A DNA stretch of 64,000 nucleotides from Microvelia longipes (lineage: Eukaryota > Arthropoda > Insecta > Hemiptera > Veliidae): positions 30,284,114 to 30,348,113 of the forward strand of contig JACMZG010001913.1 in the NCBI GenBank assembly GCA_018340805.1. Direction: 5' to 3'. The notes below the pieces were generated by a model that made no database searches, had not been told where the DNA came from, and was given only the letters and a program-made list of their open reading frames with translations. Positions 23,399-36,681 of the stretch are shown here, one piece after another; position 1 is the stretch's first letter, and each line of letters starts with the position of its first letter. Made by a program: the position numbers and the translations under genes.

Positions 23399-24149
23399 GT
23401 TAAAATGTTGTTAAAGATTGTGTTGCCACTGCTCAAGTTGTAAAGCATACACTCAAAACTGAAAAATAAATGCATTGTTCATAAAAGCATGCGTTTCAAA
23501 AGAATTCCGCTCAGCATGCAGACCTAGGCACCAGACTTTCATATTAAAGCTCATATTAAAATGTACAATCTGTTACCTCTGTATTGTATAAGCTTAATGA
23601 AAACCGTAAAGCAAATTTTCCCTATACACCAACAGTAGTAGGCGAGAAAAATAGAAAAAAAGAAAATTGGATACATTATTAAACCTGGAGAGAGAGAGCC
23701 AATGATGAAAATATATGTAAATGTATGCTAATGAGCCCTTAGTCAAGTCCAAAGGGCTTGTTATATGACTCAACAACTTTAATATAAAGGTCTATATTAT
23801 ATTTTACATGCACTATACCTTTTTATCTCTTTTATGTTTTGTGATAAAATTATTATTAAAATTATATTTAAACTTGTCTGACCAATATATATTCTATTAG
23901 TTAAAATATATAGATGGTAAAATTTATTATGGTTTGTATAATATTGGCTTTTATCGCCATGTGCTGTGTTCTAATTAAGTCAGAAGTCTAATTAATCTGA
24001 GTTGAGTGTGTCTTTGAACAAAGTGGTGGTTTCTAGATATATATTTTTGTTCAATTTACGGATATAATAAGTTTATTGTAATCAATTCAAGTTTTATACG
24101 GGTTTATGTTTAACTAATGATACATAGGTTAATGTACAAATATAAAAAG
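23399..24149. other. No feature seen
   Basis: AT-rich, no recognisable coding or element signature. Confidence 0.4.
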
Positions 24150-24660
24150 TATTTGTTACTTTTCCTTATTTATACCGTTGGTATATAGGAAAAGCATTGT
24201 GTTTGCATAAAATCTAAAACCGACTAAAATATCCATTTCATGTGTTTTGAATGCCTTCTAAGTGGTTTTAACAATGTTGTCTGTCTCTATGTGCTGGTGA
24301 GTGCGTATTTATGGTAAAGAGTTGAAACTTAGTAGACAAATCAGTCTACAGGTCTAGTCCTCAACTAGTCCTCCTAAGTGGTTTTTACAATGTTGTCTGT
24401 CTGTATATTATATGTGTGCGTGGTTGTGTGATACCGATATGGTGTGGAAAAGTTCGAAGGTAATCTGTTACCGTTTTTACTGTTATTCATTTATACCGTT
24501 GGTCTAAGGTAAAGTATTTTATTTAAAAAAAAACCCGGGATGTCACCGAAACTATCCGTTTCAGGTGTTTTATGGACTCCAAATCAGTTTTAAGTTGTGT
24601 GTGTGTCTGTTATTATCATGTTTAAGCTTTTAGAAATTTAGTTACCAAATAATTCGTAAG
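24150..24660 (-). repeat. Two tandem family B 3' parts
   Basis: 24150-24400 and 24465-24660 each carry, reversed, the family end (CTTATTTATACCGTTGGTAT, TCATTTATACCGTTGGTCTA), a CCGACTAAAATATCC / CCGAAACTATCCGTTTCAGG block and GTGGTTTTAACAATGTTGTC with CTGTCT and GTGTG. They are probably two insertions or a local duplication. Confidence 0.55.
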
Positions 24661-24867
24661 TCCAGCGAGGTGAGACCGAAAGAAAGTCAACCAAAGTTTT
24701 TCATTGCTAGAGAATGGACGAGTCAAGTCCAATTTGTGACCTGAAGTCTTATTCTTACCTTTTAAATAACTCAAATAATTGTCTACGTTAATTTAAGCTA
24801 TTAGCGCTCTACTTATTACTTTGATCAATTTTTTTGAATGTCTTTTTAAAAAATTGCTTATAAATTG

Positions 24868-25222
24868 GATCGCATGATCCGAGCTGGACACTCAAGAGGA
24901 AAATTCTTTTATATACATACCACAGGAGCAAACAGACGTTAAATCGTCTGTCATCTATATTTTACTCTCTCGGTTTACCCTCGGGATTTTATAATTCCCT
25001 CAGCTGACGCCAATGTTACTAACAAGAAAAACTCGGAAGTAATGACTCTGTTTCCCAATAGCTCATAATAATAAAGGATAATCCTTTATTATAAAATCCC
25101 AAGGTGATGCCAAGAGAGTTGAACATAGTTGACTAATGATAATATGATGTCTATTTGGTCCTATGGTACATAAAAGAATTTTCCTCTTAAGTATCCAGCT
25201 CGGATTATGCCACCCAGAAGAT
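24868..25222. mobile_element. Foldback/MITE-like element
   Basis: Long imperfect inverted repeat. GATCCGAGCTGGACACTCAA near 24886 faces the reverse complement of TTAAGTATCCAGCTCGGATT near 25188-25207, and AGAGGAAAATTCTTTTATnTAC occurs on both arms. Arms of ~150 bases surround a centre with AAAGGATAATCCTTT. No coding capacity. Confidence 0.6.
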
Positions 25223-27029
25223 CTTATCTGCAAAGACGAGGGCTCCAATAATTGGTGCCCTCTTTTTAGCAGATGTATTTAAATGGATTTTTTGCCTTTA
25301 CCACTATATTATTTTTGATGTACCGATATTATAAACACAATTGTTGAATGAATAAGATGGAATTCAGTAGGACCATCTTTTCTTTAGGAGTGAAAATTGC
25401 AACTAAAATAAAGACCAATTTAGGTACCTACGATCGTCGGTGTACAGGAAAATAATCATATTGACCTTAAACATCTGAACTCAAGACTTTATTTAAATTA
25501 TTCTTTTTAAGCGTTTTTAAGGCTTTCTGATTGACCTCATTATGATGCAGTATATCTAGTGAGTGCGTCTGTACGTGTGCCTATATCTCGCAAAATTTCT
25601 ACTTAGGTTTGAGGGTTGTAAGTTGGCACAAAAATCTACCTTTTGGTCTGGTTTTGCTCTTTGAAAAATAAAAATGATTAGACTTTGTTAACCCATTTTT
25701 CTAGTTAATCAAAACTATTGAAATATCATAAGTTAAATATTAAATATATCCCAAAAAACATGCGTGTACAAAAGAGCCAAGTATAGCGAAAAAAGTTACT
25801 TTAGTACTTATAATATTTATTACTAAACAGTTCCATTTTCTTTTATGAATCATTAGACAAATTGCCTAAAAATATTCTGTTATGTTCTGTCAAAATAAAA
25901 CTTTCAATATTCGTAATTTTGGTGTGCTTTACTAGGTAGCACTAATTGTTAATTTTTTTCTTTATACGTAAAATTGAGGTTAGGATTACCTTTTAACTTA
26001 GGTAGAATATATTAGGTGAAATGGACTGAAAATGTTAGACTTTAAAAATTTTCATTTATTTCCACACTGACATTTATCTATATACCAAATTTTAAGTGCC
26101 TACGATTGCTGAAAGTGCCTTAATGAAAGTGCCTTGTTGATGAATGAGGGTCAAAACTGCCTAACTTTGAGCCATCATATCTCAACACCTGTGAATAGTT
26201 AATGATATGAAATTCAGAAGAATGGCTCAGCTCAACATAATCTTTTAGTTAATATTAATATTTTATTTTTTAATGCCCTGTAAAAAGATACGAGGGGTTA
26301 AAAATAGCCTCGAGATGTTCCTGTAAAGGATGGTACGCCAGTGACTACTAGACTTGGCGGAGATACTCTGATATGTATATGAATATCTGAGCTTTAAATG
26401 AGTGTTTTAGAAGTATAAATTGAGCCAAGTCTAACCCAATTGATGCATCACTGCAGTACTGATTTTAGAATGATGGCTATAGGTTTTTATATTCTATGAA
26501 ATACATACGAGCTTTGTCTATAAAGAAAAAATCCAGAAACACTTAGTTCAATTGGTAATGCTAATTGCTTAAGTTATGGAGCAAAACCCGAAAACATAAC
26601 CAAGAAATAGTTTGTTTGAGCTAGGAAATATGCATTTTTCGCCCTTGATTTATCTACATTTTTTATCAGATTTGTTTCAAATGTCTTGTCCTGAAGTATT
26701 ATTTAGTCCTTAGTAAATAAAGGATTTCTTAAAAAATGAAATATTGTGTAACTAAAATTCTGGCCTTCTGGTCTTTTATGCGGTCTTATAGCTTTTGATA
26801 AGCTAATATAATATTATATTATCATCACATTAAATTTTACTCTTCTACATTAGTAAATGTATTACTGAATCATTTATGAGTAATTAAACTTTATTTAAGT
26901 ACTGTATTTATTGGTCCAACATAAAACTTCACTGTAGCATAAAAATCATTGCAATATTTTGCTTTAAAGATAAACGGTCTGCTAGATATAAGTATAATAG
27001 AAAAAAAGATGAATTGAAGGAAACGTTTA
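25223..27029. other. No gene seen
   Basis: AT-rich. A weak, reversed family B-like piece may lie at 25440-25680. Nothing firm. Confidence 0.4.
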
Positions 27030-27590
27030 TTATAGTACGTATGGTTTGTTAGGTTCATGGTAGGCGGAATGATGGGGAACGTTGTTAGGTTCATGGTAGG
27101 CGGGATGTTGGAAAACGTTAGTAATAATTTCTGCGAGAAAAGCTTTAGCCTGAGGATAGATTTGAGGAAAGGCTATTTGGTACAGGATTTTACCTTTTTC
27201 TCTTGATAGGGTTGGAAAAAAAAATCTTTTACTTGATACCCTTCTGTGAGTTTCCTTATTTTCTTCTCTATACCGGACACTAAAAGAGACTAGGACCGGA
27301 AATGATTCCCGAAATTCCCTCCCTTTTTCCACCTTTTTCCTATTTCCTCATCGGCTTTATTTTTTTGACTTGTTGTGACGTCATTATCCTTTATTTATGC
27401 TCTTTTTTAGGGTAGTCGATGTAATGTAACAAAAATAATAAAAAAACGTAGATTTAGACATAAAGGTTCAAATAAACTATGTGTTAATACAATATTTTAT
27501 AAAATCTGTTGTGGGTTTGTTGCAATTGCAAAGTTAATTTTGCAATAATGCTTGTTTACTCTTGATAGGTATGGCGGTTTTTTATTTCTA
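27030..27590. other. Small duplication; no firm gene
   Basis: GTTAGGTTCATGGTAGGCGG occurs twice, 36 bases apart (27048 and 27084). A 100-codon frame on the minus strand (27030-27332) spans this and encodes a short AYHEPN repeat, but has no domain or homology cue. TGACGTCA occurs at 27376-27383. Confidence 0.4.
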
Positions 27591-28760
27591 AATCAAAAAA
27601 ACTCTGGCGCGTGCTTTCGAAAACCTAGTGAATTTCCTTTGAAATATTTAATTTTTATCATTTGATACTACCGAGTTTTGCAACACATGAATAGTTGACA
27701 CAATATAAAATATTTAATTTTTCCTTAACGGTGTATTTCTATATTCGCTCTTACGCTCATTATACGTAACTGGTCAGTGACATTTTGATTTAAAAGTTTT
27801 TTTTTCTAAATTTTTCAAAGGAAATGGCTTCTTTATAAAATCTGCTTTACTAAACTATTGTCATTTTCTAAAATCATTATTTCCGCATTTTTGAAGCTAA
27901 GTTAATGTTACACATAATACGTTTTAGCCCATTCTTTCAATTTACTGAAAATTATGATCATAAAATTCTAAGGTCTTGCGTAGCGAGCCCGAATTAATTA
28001 TGCCTTAGACCGTAAGCAAACTTGTAGGGGAAACCTTTTGTATCGAGAACTTTGCTTTCGTTATTTTACTCGCTAACTCTCTTACAAATAATGAGACCTT
28101 CCTCCTCGAGGTCTGACTTTATTAATTTGAATTGTCATACAGTAGACATAAATAAATTGGCTATACAAGTTAAATTAAAAATAAAACCTACATAGATAAC
28201 TTGCTTCTTGCTTCCGCAACATAACTACTACATGGTTTGTTGTTACATATTGTATATTATTTACTCAAGGGTATTATTATACTCGGTAGGATTGTCCAAT
28301 ACAATAAGATAATATAATTAGAAAGTTATTGGTTCTATATCCAGCGATGCAGAAGGAATTGCTTTCTAGTCCCTCTGAGACGATCTTGTTAGTTTGCTGC
28401 CCTTCAATGTTCAATGATAGAATAGATTTACATGTATAAATTATATAAAATACGGACTTATTGACTTTTGAAAATAATAACTATTTGCACACAACCCTGA
28501 GACTAGAGTACATAAAGTACTCATTCGAAAGTCTGATTTTGCATCAATTTTTTAAATTAAAAGTGCGCTAATTTTTAGATCAATTCACTTAAAAAACTCT
28601 GGCGTGGAGGTCTGAAAGCCGGGCCGATTTTTTTGCAATGCATGCTTACTTGCTCAACAATCCATTTCTTGCTAAGTTTCTGGTTTATGCCTCATAACTT
28701 GAGCAGTAGTATTATTTCTCGTCACACATTTTTCTGATTTTCAAAGTAAAAGTGCACATT
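27591..28760 (+). repeat. Old family A head remnants
   Basis: Two eroded starts are visible. One is CTCTGGCGCGTGCTTTCG..GTGAATTTCCTTTGAAAT near 27602. The other is CTCTGGCGTGGAGGTCTGAA..CAATCCATTTCTTGCTAAGT near 28600, followed by TTGAGCAGTAGTATTATTTC and TTCTGATTTTCAAAG. They keep the order of the family A arm at low identity. Confidence 0.5.
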
Positions 28761-29079
28761 CATTTAAAAGGTTATAAAAACTATGGTGATTTGCCGTCAG
28801 TGTTCAGTATTATTCGCGCTTATATAATCCTAATCCTCATAAATCCTCATCCTTTACGATTAAAATTCTTTTCCTCAAACAAGTTTCCTAATAATCCTGT
28901 ACAGTACAACGCCTGGAGACGGAGGCAGTGATCTCGAGACCAGCTACCTTTTTCAAATCATTATTTTGCTACGTCTAATTACATTTTATCTTAATTAATA
29001 TAATATTCCCATTATATTTTAATGTATATAATTTAAATATTGTTCATCAATTGATAAAAAATATAAGACTACAAGCGTG
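28761..29079. other. No feature seen
   Basis: AT-rich. Confidence 0.4.
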
Positions 29080-29345
29080 CTAAATTTCATATCGATCATT
29101 GGTATTCTATAATCATTTAAATTTGTTGCTAAGTTACTACTAACTATAAAGTACAAACACTTTGTGAACAACGATGATAACATACACCCAGACTAACACG
29201 AACACATGGAATTATTGTTAAACCCACTCAGGATATCTTAAAACACTTGATACTGATAATTAGCTAAAAATACCAATTCTAGGTTTTTTAGAGCCATCAA
29301 AATACTCTACTTATAAATACCAACTAAATGTGAAAAAGCAAAAAT
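29080..29345 (+). repeat. Family B repeat, diverged 3' part
   Basis: Carries AACGATGATAACATACACCC, AACCCACTCAGGATATCTTA, AAACACTTGATACTGATAAT and AATACTCTACTTATAAATACC in family order. Confidence 0.5.
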
Positions 29346-30079
29346 ACGTACTCCGTTTGAAAATATATGCATTTAATATTAATGAATTGTTAGTTTTCAA
29401 AGAGGAAATATTTTTTAGCTATTCAAAAGTTTACATGGAAAATAACTTTCCACTTAAACTATACACCTTGCAAAACCTATATGCTAACAAGCTCTAAAAC
29501 ATTAAATTTTCTTGTTAAATTACAAATTGTAGCCCTTTTTAACAAGATTTAACTACAAAATTTACAGATTAACCCTTGAAAGTGTTTTTAGGTTGAATTA
29601 CTATTCAACTTTAATTACAATTTTAAAATGTAATTGTGAATAAAGAGGAATTATAGAAATATTCTGAAGCTTTTCCATTAACTTTATGATCATAAAATAT
29701 TTTCATGTCATTTTTCATGCTCAAATTTTCCCAAAAAAAAAAAAGAATTTGCGCTTTCAAGCACCAAATCGAATAATCTGATCCAATATGATGCAGTTAC
29801 TAAAAATTAGAAAAAAACGTGGTAAGTGACCTGAACTGCAAAATTCGATCGATAAGCAAAAAATTTTAATAGGGGCGTCGCTTTCGATGTTTTGGGGAAT
29901 CTGTGTTAAATGTAACCAGTCTAGAGTAGATACAGACACTTAACACTCTCAAAGCCAGAGTTTGAAGTTCAAACCTTATTGGTGCAAGATATGTTTTTAA
30001 ATCGTTTTATTTTCACCAGTAATTTTATAATTAAATAATAATTATAATAAATAAGGAGATCAGTACTCTAGTTAAACTT
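29346..30079. other. No feature seen
   Basis: AT-rich. A 60-codon minus frame at 29757-29939 resembles nothing I can name. Confidence 0.4.
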
Positions 30080-30260
30080 CCTCGAAAATTCGTGCCTCAT
30101 GGCTCAAAAATGTATTTCTTGCTTAAGTTGTTGGTCTGTGCTTCATTTAGTACTGCTACTGCCTACTTGAGCATTATCATTATTATTTGTTACTTAATTT
30201 TTCCCCATTTTAGGTTTTGTAAAACAAATAGCTTCTTTCAATGGAAATACGCTGTTCATT
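30080..30260 (+). repeat. Old family A head remnant
   Basis: AAATTCGTGCCTCATGG, TATTTCTTGCTTAAGTTG, GTGCTTCATTTAGTACTGCT and TTGAGCATTATCATTATTAT follow the same order as the diverged copies at 16980 and 28600. Confidence 0.45.
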
Positions 30261-30523
30261 CCATAGGTAATACAAAACGATGATCATCATTCCAAAGTCT
30301 ATACTGGACAGCATTATTGGCTCTCATTTTCTCATGAAAGGGAAATCATTAATTATACTTTTAATTAGCCTGCTCCGTTTGTTTGTTTTAATTATTTGTG
30401 TATATCCTTTGACAAATCAAATTGAGTAAAAAGTTATAAATCTACGTTTTAGGTTCTTCTTTTTTATATTAAATTAGTAGGTGCTAATTATATGTTTCCT
30501 TTAGTTTAAAACGGGCAAATGAC

Positions 30524-30690
30524 CTCTAAGTGACCAAAAAGTTAAAATAACTTTTTGGTCACTTAGAGTGGTTTTATCGACTACAGAACGGTTTTATTCA
30601 AATCAGAGCCTAAAAATATCAACAAAGACCTTTTTCCTGGCATTTTTTTTAGCATTAAGTATTTTTTTTTATATTTTGCTTATCCAGCTA
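30524..30690 (+). repeat. Perfect palindrome plus family A tail unit
   Basis: 30524-30544 and 30548-30568 are perfect 21-base inverted arms (CTCTAAGTGACC... facing ...GGTCACTTAGAG) around AAA. The right arm continues into a diverged family A tail unit: GAGTGGTTTTATCGACTACA, GAACGGTTTTATTC, then AAAGACCTTTTTCCTGGCA. Confidence 0.7.
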
Positions 30691-31263
30691 TGCATGTATA
30701 AAAAGTTTTGTGATGTCTACTTTATCATGGCAAATGTCTCGTTACGTGAACGTAATATGTCAAAAATTAAACATTATAAAAATAAATATGGGATTTTTTT
30801 TTCATTCTCGGGTCCTCTATGCGATCCATTTCATTAACATTGTTTTACATATAACATATAATTATTTTACAAATTACATATAAGCTATTTCTGACAAGTG
30901 AAGCCGTTTATCTGGTGTTAAACCCTATATGAAATTCCTATACGCTATTTCGACCTAATAAAATCCAGTGACGGAAAAGAATCTACAAATTCATTTAATT
31001 ATTAAAATATTACCTCCATGTTGTAATATATAAAGATATTTGCACTGGAGATTCTATTTGCTCTCTTGATGAATTCTCAGTATTATATTTGTATATTTGT
31101 GTGTTCACAGGTAAGCAAATAGAACTAGAACAAGACATACTGGCGATATGAATATTTTAAATAAACTAACGTTGGTAAGATCCTATATCTATCATATCAA
31201 AAGCTACCCATCAAGTAGCACCCTTTCTCAGTATTAAACACACAAACATGCACACAGATATAT

Positions 31264-31347
<84 letters not shown>

Positions 31348-31989
31348 TGTGTGTATAGGTTTTTATTTTATTGCCCAGTTATCAAATTTATTTAAACATC
31401 TTTGATCAATTATAGATCGGACTAGTATAAATTCACCGAGGGTTTAAACCCCTTGAAAGTCAATTAATTTTCTGTTGTAAGAACAATAAAGCGAGGTTTG
31501 AGGGCATCCAACACCTGAATGAAATGACCCACATAGTTCTAGACTTAATGACATTTCCTAAGGACTGCAAACTTGCTGGAAAAAGAACCTTTCGAAAGCA
31601 ATTTAAATTAAAAGCGTTTACTTCTTTAATATTTTCACCTGAGTTTAGCATTGTAAATAATAGTTTATTTATTATATAAAAAAAATAATAGTTTATTTAT
31701 GCACCAAGAGAGTAAATGCTGCTTTCAGAATGCTAGTGCTTCCTTGAGCAGTAAGTTGCTTAAGCAAAAGGTGAAAATGCATTGGGTATCAATGCATGTA
31801 ACTTTAAAGAGGCTAAGCCGAGGAAATCTTTTGTATTTAATTCTCTAAGCATAGCCGAGGATTTGGTAAATAGCGTTGTATCCCTGTACTTAAATTATAA
31901 GTACAGTAAAAGTAATAATAAGTACTTAAATTTTATCTCCAGGCGTTGTGGTCACTTAATTACTATGATATTTATTTATACAAGCTGAA
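30691..31989. other. Microsatellite and AT-rich DNA, no gene
   Basis: (TA)n at 31258-31308 runs into (GT)n to 31345. The remainder is unremarkable. A 63-codon minus frame at 31460-31651 has no secure match. Confidence 0.45.
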
Positions 31990-32127
31990 TTATTATCTGA
32001 ATTAGGTGTTACAAATCGTGTACACATCATTCAAAAAAATATAATAATAATGCTAATACTATGATTATACCAGCTTTCTAACATAACACACTTGGAGATA
32101 CGATGATAACAGAAACTCTCACACATG

Positions 32128-32197
<70 letters not shown>

Positions 32198-32200
32198 CCA
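31990..32200 (+). repeat. Family B fragment with (TA)n array
   Basis: CTTTCTAACATAACACACTT, GGAGATACGATGATAACAGA and ACTCTCACACATG match the family B middle. The microsatellite here is (TA)n (32130-32196), and the Penelope array starts immediately after it. Confidence 0.6.
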
Positions 32201-33524
32201 AGTGTACTATCCAATGTAACAAACCACGATTACAATCTGACTAATTCTTTATCAGCTAGGGAAGCCATTTTAAGCACTTCAGTTCAACCTAACGAGACGC
32301 TCCTTTCTTTAGATGTAGTTTCGTTATTTACTAATGTGCCTATTGAGGCTGTAATCTTAATCATACGTCGACGTTGGGATGAAATTAATAACTTCACAAA
32401 CATTCCTATTGACCTGTTCATTGAAATTTTGGAGTTTACTAGTGCAACTAGGTATTTTAGATTTCAAGGGAATTTTTACAAACAAATCTATGGATGTCCT
32501 ATGGGTAGTCCTATGTCTAACAGTTTAGCAAGTCTGTTAATGGAGGACGTAATATCTACTTCTTTTAACTCCTTACAACTTCAGGTTAGACTATGCAAGA
32601 TATACGTGGATGACATGATCCTCTGCCTACCTATACATCTCATAGACCTAGTCCTGGATACTTTCAATAGTTACCATGAGAGAATCAAGTTTACTATCGA
32701 GTTACCTAAAGATAATTCTCTACCTTTTCTGGATATGCTAATAATAAAAAATGAGGACGGCACGTTATCCACTAAATGGTATAAAAAACCAACAAACTCT
32801 GGAAGAATCCTTCATTTCGCCTCTCAACACCCTCCATCCATGAAATTAAATGTTGCTAGAAATTTTATAAAGAGAGTTCTTGATATGAGCAGTCCAGAAT
32901 ATGTAGCTGAAGGCAGAAAAGACATCAGGGCAGCTCTTAATAAAAAACGGGTACCCAACTAGAACGATCGATTCCTTACTGCGTCGCGTTAATGAGAATA
33001 CGAACCATACTCTCCCACCTAGACCCCTCCCTACTAGTTACGCCAAAGTACCGTATATTAAAGGTCTAACCGAGAAGCTTGTGGGAGTACTTAGATGCTC
33101 AACACCTAATACGGCTTACGCTAAGTATTCAATCAGAAAAGTTGGTAACCTTTTTACGAGGACTAAGGATCAAACACCTGTCTCCAAGAGATCTAATATT
33201 ATATACCAAATTGGCTGCCGGGATTGCAATAAGGTATATATTGGCGAAACATCCACCACATACGCCACCCGCAAAAATAGCCATAAGAACGCCATTGACA
33301 GAGGAGATCGTGCTAATACAGCCCTGGCAGGTCACTGTACTGATCTTGAACATAGAGCAAATTTAGAGCCTGATAAAGTAAAAGTTTTGCGCGCGGAACA
33401 AGACACACAGAAGAGGAAAATTCTAGAGATGCTCTACATCAACCAGAATCATAATGCGATGAACAATAGGTCGGATGTTTCTAGAATCAGCGAACCATAT
33501 AAACATCTTTTACAGTTGGTTTAG
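32201..33524 (+). pseudogene. Penelope-like RT plus GIY-YIG endonuclease, copy 1 (5' truncated)
   Basis: The protein reads from mid reverse transcriptase. It begins at a segment containing SLDVVSLFTNVPIE (motif A region), then QIYGCPMGSPMSN (motif B), KIYVDDMIL (motif C with the YVDD catalytic aspartates) and LPFLDMLI (motif D/E region), then a linker. One frameshift in an A run near 32945 separates this from the C-terminal domain at 33081-33524. That domain holds IIYQIGCRDCNKVYIGET, the GIY-YIG nuclease signature, and a later EMLYINQNHNAMN with the expected glutamate. In copy 2 the A run is one base shorter and the frame joins, so the break is probably a sequencing error. The enzyme family performs target-primed reverse transcription in the nucleus. 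The gene ends at a TAG at 33522-33524. Confidence 0.85.
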
Positions 33525-33796
33525 TGTTTACTCTTATGGCCCGTTCAAAACCGTCCGACATCTTTAATTTTAGTTCAAGTTTTCGCCACCTAGAGGCGCA
33601 CTTCTCTCCTGTCAAATTTTATATTTTCTTGCTAATTTTCATTTGTTTTTCTTGAAATTGATAGTGATGTTATAATTTTATATTTTTTCTAGTTATTCAC
33701 GTAAGCTTATTTCTTTCTCTTATCTGTTGTTTCATGATTTATTCTTGTATTTATTTTACTGTGTTACTTATAGTCTATGTAATTTGTGTTTTAGTT

Positions 33797-33842
33797 CGCC
33801 CTGAATGATGGTAGCGTAATAAAGTTACCGAAACGTCGGCTT
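33797..33842 (+). ncRNA. Hammerhead-ribozyme-like motif, Penelope copy 1
   Basis: Order: GCC, CTGAATGA, TGGTAGCGTAATAAAGTTACC (stem GGTA/TACC), GAAAC, GTCGGC. This is the CUGAnGA - stem II - GAAAC layout reported in Penelope-like elements, with GCC/GGC able to pair on the outside. The first box has one base more than the CUGANGA consensus in both copies, so function is uncertain. It lies about 270 bases after the stop codon, at the junction with copy 2. Confidence 0.5.
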
Positions 33843-33984
33843 AAGTGAAATTTGTCTTTATTTACTGACCGATTACCTGAGTTGAGCTGTGGGAGAAAAT
33901 TATATTATATATAATCCGGTCGAGTTGAGTAAGTGGTAGTTGCTTGTTAAAATATTTTGAGGTACGTACAGATTTACTTAGACT

Positions 33985-36413
33985 ATGGGTATCTTTCAAA
34001 TCGTTAAACAAGAATCAGGTGAAGCTATGTGGGGATTAGCGAAAGACTTAAGCAAAATAAATACTAAGTTTGCCTCTCTTTCTTCTAGGCGTATATTCCT
34101 TCTGCAATGTCGACACAGAGAGGTGTACCCTAACTTTGCTCAGCACTCCATTAGGCATCTCGAAGGCCTGATGCACCCGGGAAACCCAGCTAATAATGAT
34201 ATATCCAGGCTTATTCGCCGCACTAAGTCCAAGGTTTTAAACTGTGAAATTAAGAGCGTCATAAATAACATAGATACGTTGAAAGAGCAAATTACTAATA
34301 TACAGTTCATACTAAGGGAGAATCTTTCTAGTGAAAACTATGAGAAGTTATTGAGAGTTATTAGCTTGGATAAGGATAAAGTTTTTCAACAGTCCCGTTG
34401 TAAACTAATCCGGAAATTAAATGCTATATGCAACCAGAACTATGGTGGGTTAGAAAAACAAACTAATGATGAATACAGCAGTTTTCACAACCTCACTGAC
34501 GTATCCTTTCCTGAGGAATGCTGTAGACTTTTGTCCTTAGGACCTAAGTTTTTCTCAATCATCAGCTTAATGATTTCCCTCTTTTGACTTTATAGGTGAT
34601 ATTGAGTCTGTTATAGATGATCTACCTCCCTATGAACAACCACAGGTCCGTGCACAAGTGTGAATGTACTGACAAACCACATGAACAATCTTGCACAACG
34701 TAGAGTATTGATCAATACAATAAAGCATATGCTGTCACACGTCAGTTCCTTCAACAGCACCCTGAGATTATGATCACCCGAGCAGATAAAGGTAATCGTA
34801 CGGTGGCTATGTTTAAAGCAGATTATGATGAAAAAAAAGAAGCTGCTTGATGATAGGACACACAAGCCTGTAGGCAAGGATTTTACTAATTCATACCAAC
34901 AAAAAGCTAATGGGTTGTCAAACAGCTTATAGAAGGTGGCCACGTAACGGCCTATGAAGGACAACGTCTAATGTGTCGTACTGCTACGGCTCCTTGTATT
35001 TATGGCTTACCAAAAATCCATAAAGATGACGTACCATTAAGGCCCATAGTATGCTTTATTAACAGCCCCTCCTACAATCTCGCTAAACTCATAAATAGTG
35101 TACTATCCAATGTAACAAACCACGATTACAATCTGACTAATTCTTTATCAGCTAGGGAAGCCATTTTAAGCACTTCAGTTCAACCTAACGAGACGCTCCT
35201 TTCTTTAGATGTAGTTTCGTTATTTACTAATGTGCCTATTGAGGCTGTAATCTTAATCATACGTCGACGTTGGGATGAAATTAATAACTTCACAAACATT
35301 CCTATTGACCTGTTTCATTGAAATTTTGGAGTTTACTAGTGCAACTAGGTATTTAGATTTCAAGGGAATTTTTACAAACAAATCTATGGATGTCCTATGG
35401 TAGTCCTATGTCTAACAGTTAGCAAGTCTGTTAATGGAGGACGTAATATCTACTTCTTTTAACTCCTTACAACTTCAGGTTAGACTATGCAAGATATACG
35501 TGGATGACATGATCCTCTGCCTACCTATACATCTCATAGACCTAGTCCTGGATACTTTCAATAGTTACCATGAGAGAATCAAGTTTACTATCGAGTTACC
35601 TAAAGATAATTCTCTACCTTTTCTGGATATGCTAATAATAAAAAATGAGGACGGCACGTTATCCACTAAATGGTATAAAAAACCAACAAACTCTGGAAGA
35701 ATCCTTCATTTCGCCTCTCAACACCCTCCATCCATGAAATTAAATGTTGCTAGAAATTTATAAAGAGAGTTCTTGATATGAGCAGTCCAGAATATGTAGC
35801 TGAAGGCAGAAAAGACATCAGGGCAGCTCTTAATAAAAACGGGTACCCAACTAGAACGATCGATTCCTTACTGCGTCGCGTTAATGAGAATACGAACCAT
35901 ACTCTCCCACCTAGACCCCTCCCTACTAGTTACGCCAAAGTACCGTATATTAAAGGTCTAACCGAGAAGCTTGTGGGAGTACTTAGATGCTCAACACCTA
36001 ATACGGCTTACGCTAAGTATTCAATCAGAAAAGTTGGTAACCTTTTACGAGGACTAAGGATCAAACACCTGTCTCCAAGAGATCTAATATTATATACCAA
36101 ATTGGCTGCCGGATTGCAATAAGGTAATATTGGCGAAACATCCACCACATACGCCACCCGCAAAAATAGCCATAAGAACGCCATTGACAGAGGAGATCGT
36201 GCTAATACAGCCCTGGCAGGTCACTGTACTGATCTTGAACATAGAGCAAATTTAGAGCCTGATAAAGTAAAAGTTTGCGCGCGGAACAAGACACACAGAA
36301 GAGGAAAATTCTAGAGATGCTCTACATCAACCAGAATCATAATGCGATGAACAATAGGTCGGATGTTTCTAGAATCAGCGAACCATATAAACATCTTTTA
36401 CAGTTGGTTTAGT
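33985..36413 (+). pseudogene. Penelope-like RT plus GIY-YIG endonuclease, copy 2 (broken frame)
   Basis: The N-terminal 200 residues (33985-34587) are open and include RIFLLQCRHREVYPNFAQHS and end near LLSLGPKFF, the usual N-terminal region of Penelope-like proteins. Several short indels follow. The next segment (about 34700-34930) has ADKGNRTVAMFKADYDEK, the fingers ADKGN block. Then come TAPCIYGLPKIHKDDVPLRP (34971-35321), the YVDD block (35434-35763) and the linker (35778-36122). The GIY-YIG part (about 36060-36413) is frameshifted where copy 1 is open. Most breaks fall in homopolymers and differ from copy 1, so the element may be intact in the real genome. Confidence 0.85.
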
Positions 36414-36681
36414 GTTTACTCTTATGGCCCGTTCAAAACCGTCCGACATCTTTAATTTTAGTTCAAGTTTTCGCCACCTAGAGGCGCACTTCTCTCCTGT
36501 CAAATTTTATATTTTCTTGCTAATTTTCATTTGTTTTTCTTGAAATTGATAGTGATGTTATAATTTTATATTTTCTAGTTATTCACGTAAGCTTATTTCT
36601 TTCTCTTATCTGTGTTTCATGATTTATTCTTGTATTTATTTTACTGTGTTACTTATAGTCTATGTAATTTGTGTTTTAGTT

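Noticed and set aside
27030..27332. 100-codon minus frame
   Set aside because: Part of it is a small duplicated block and the rest has no recognisable domain.
31460..31651. 63-codon minus frame with a CFRKVLFPASLQSL segment, reminiscent of the LINE FPxxWK block
   Set aside because: The following blocks do not match a reverse transcriptase in any frame.
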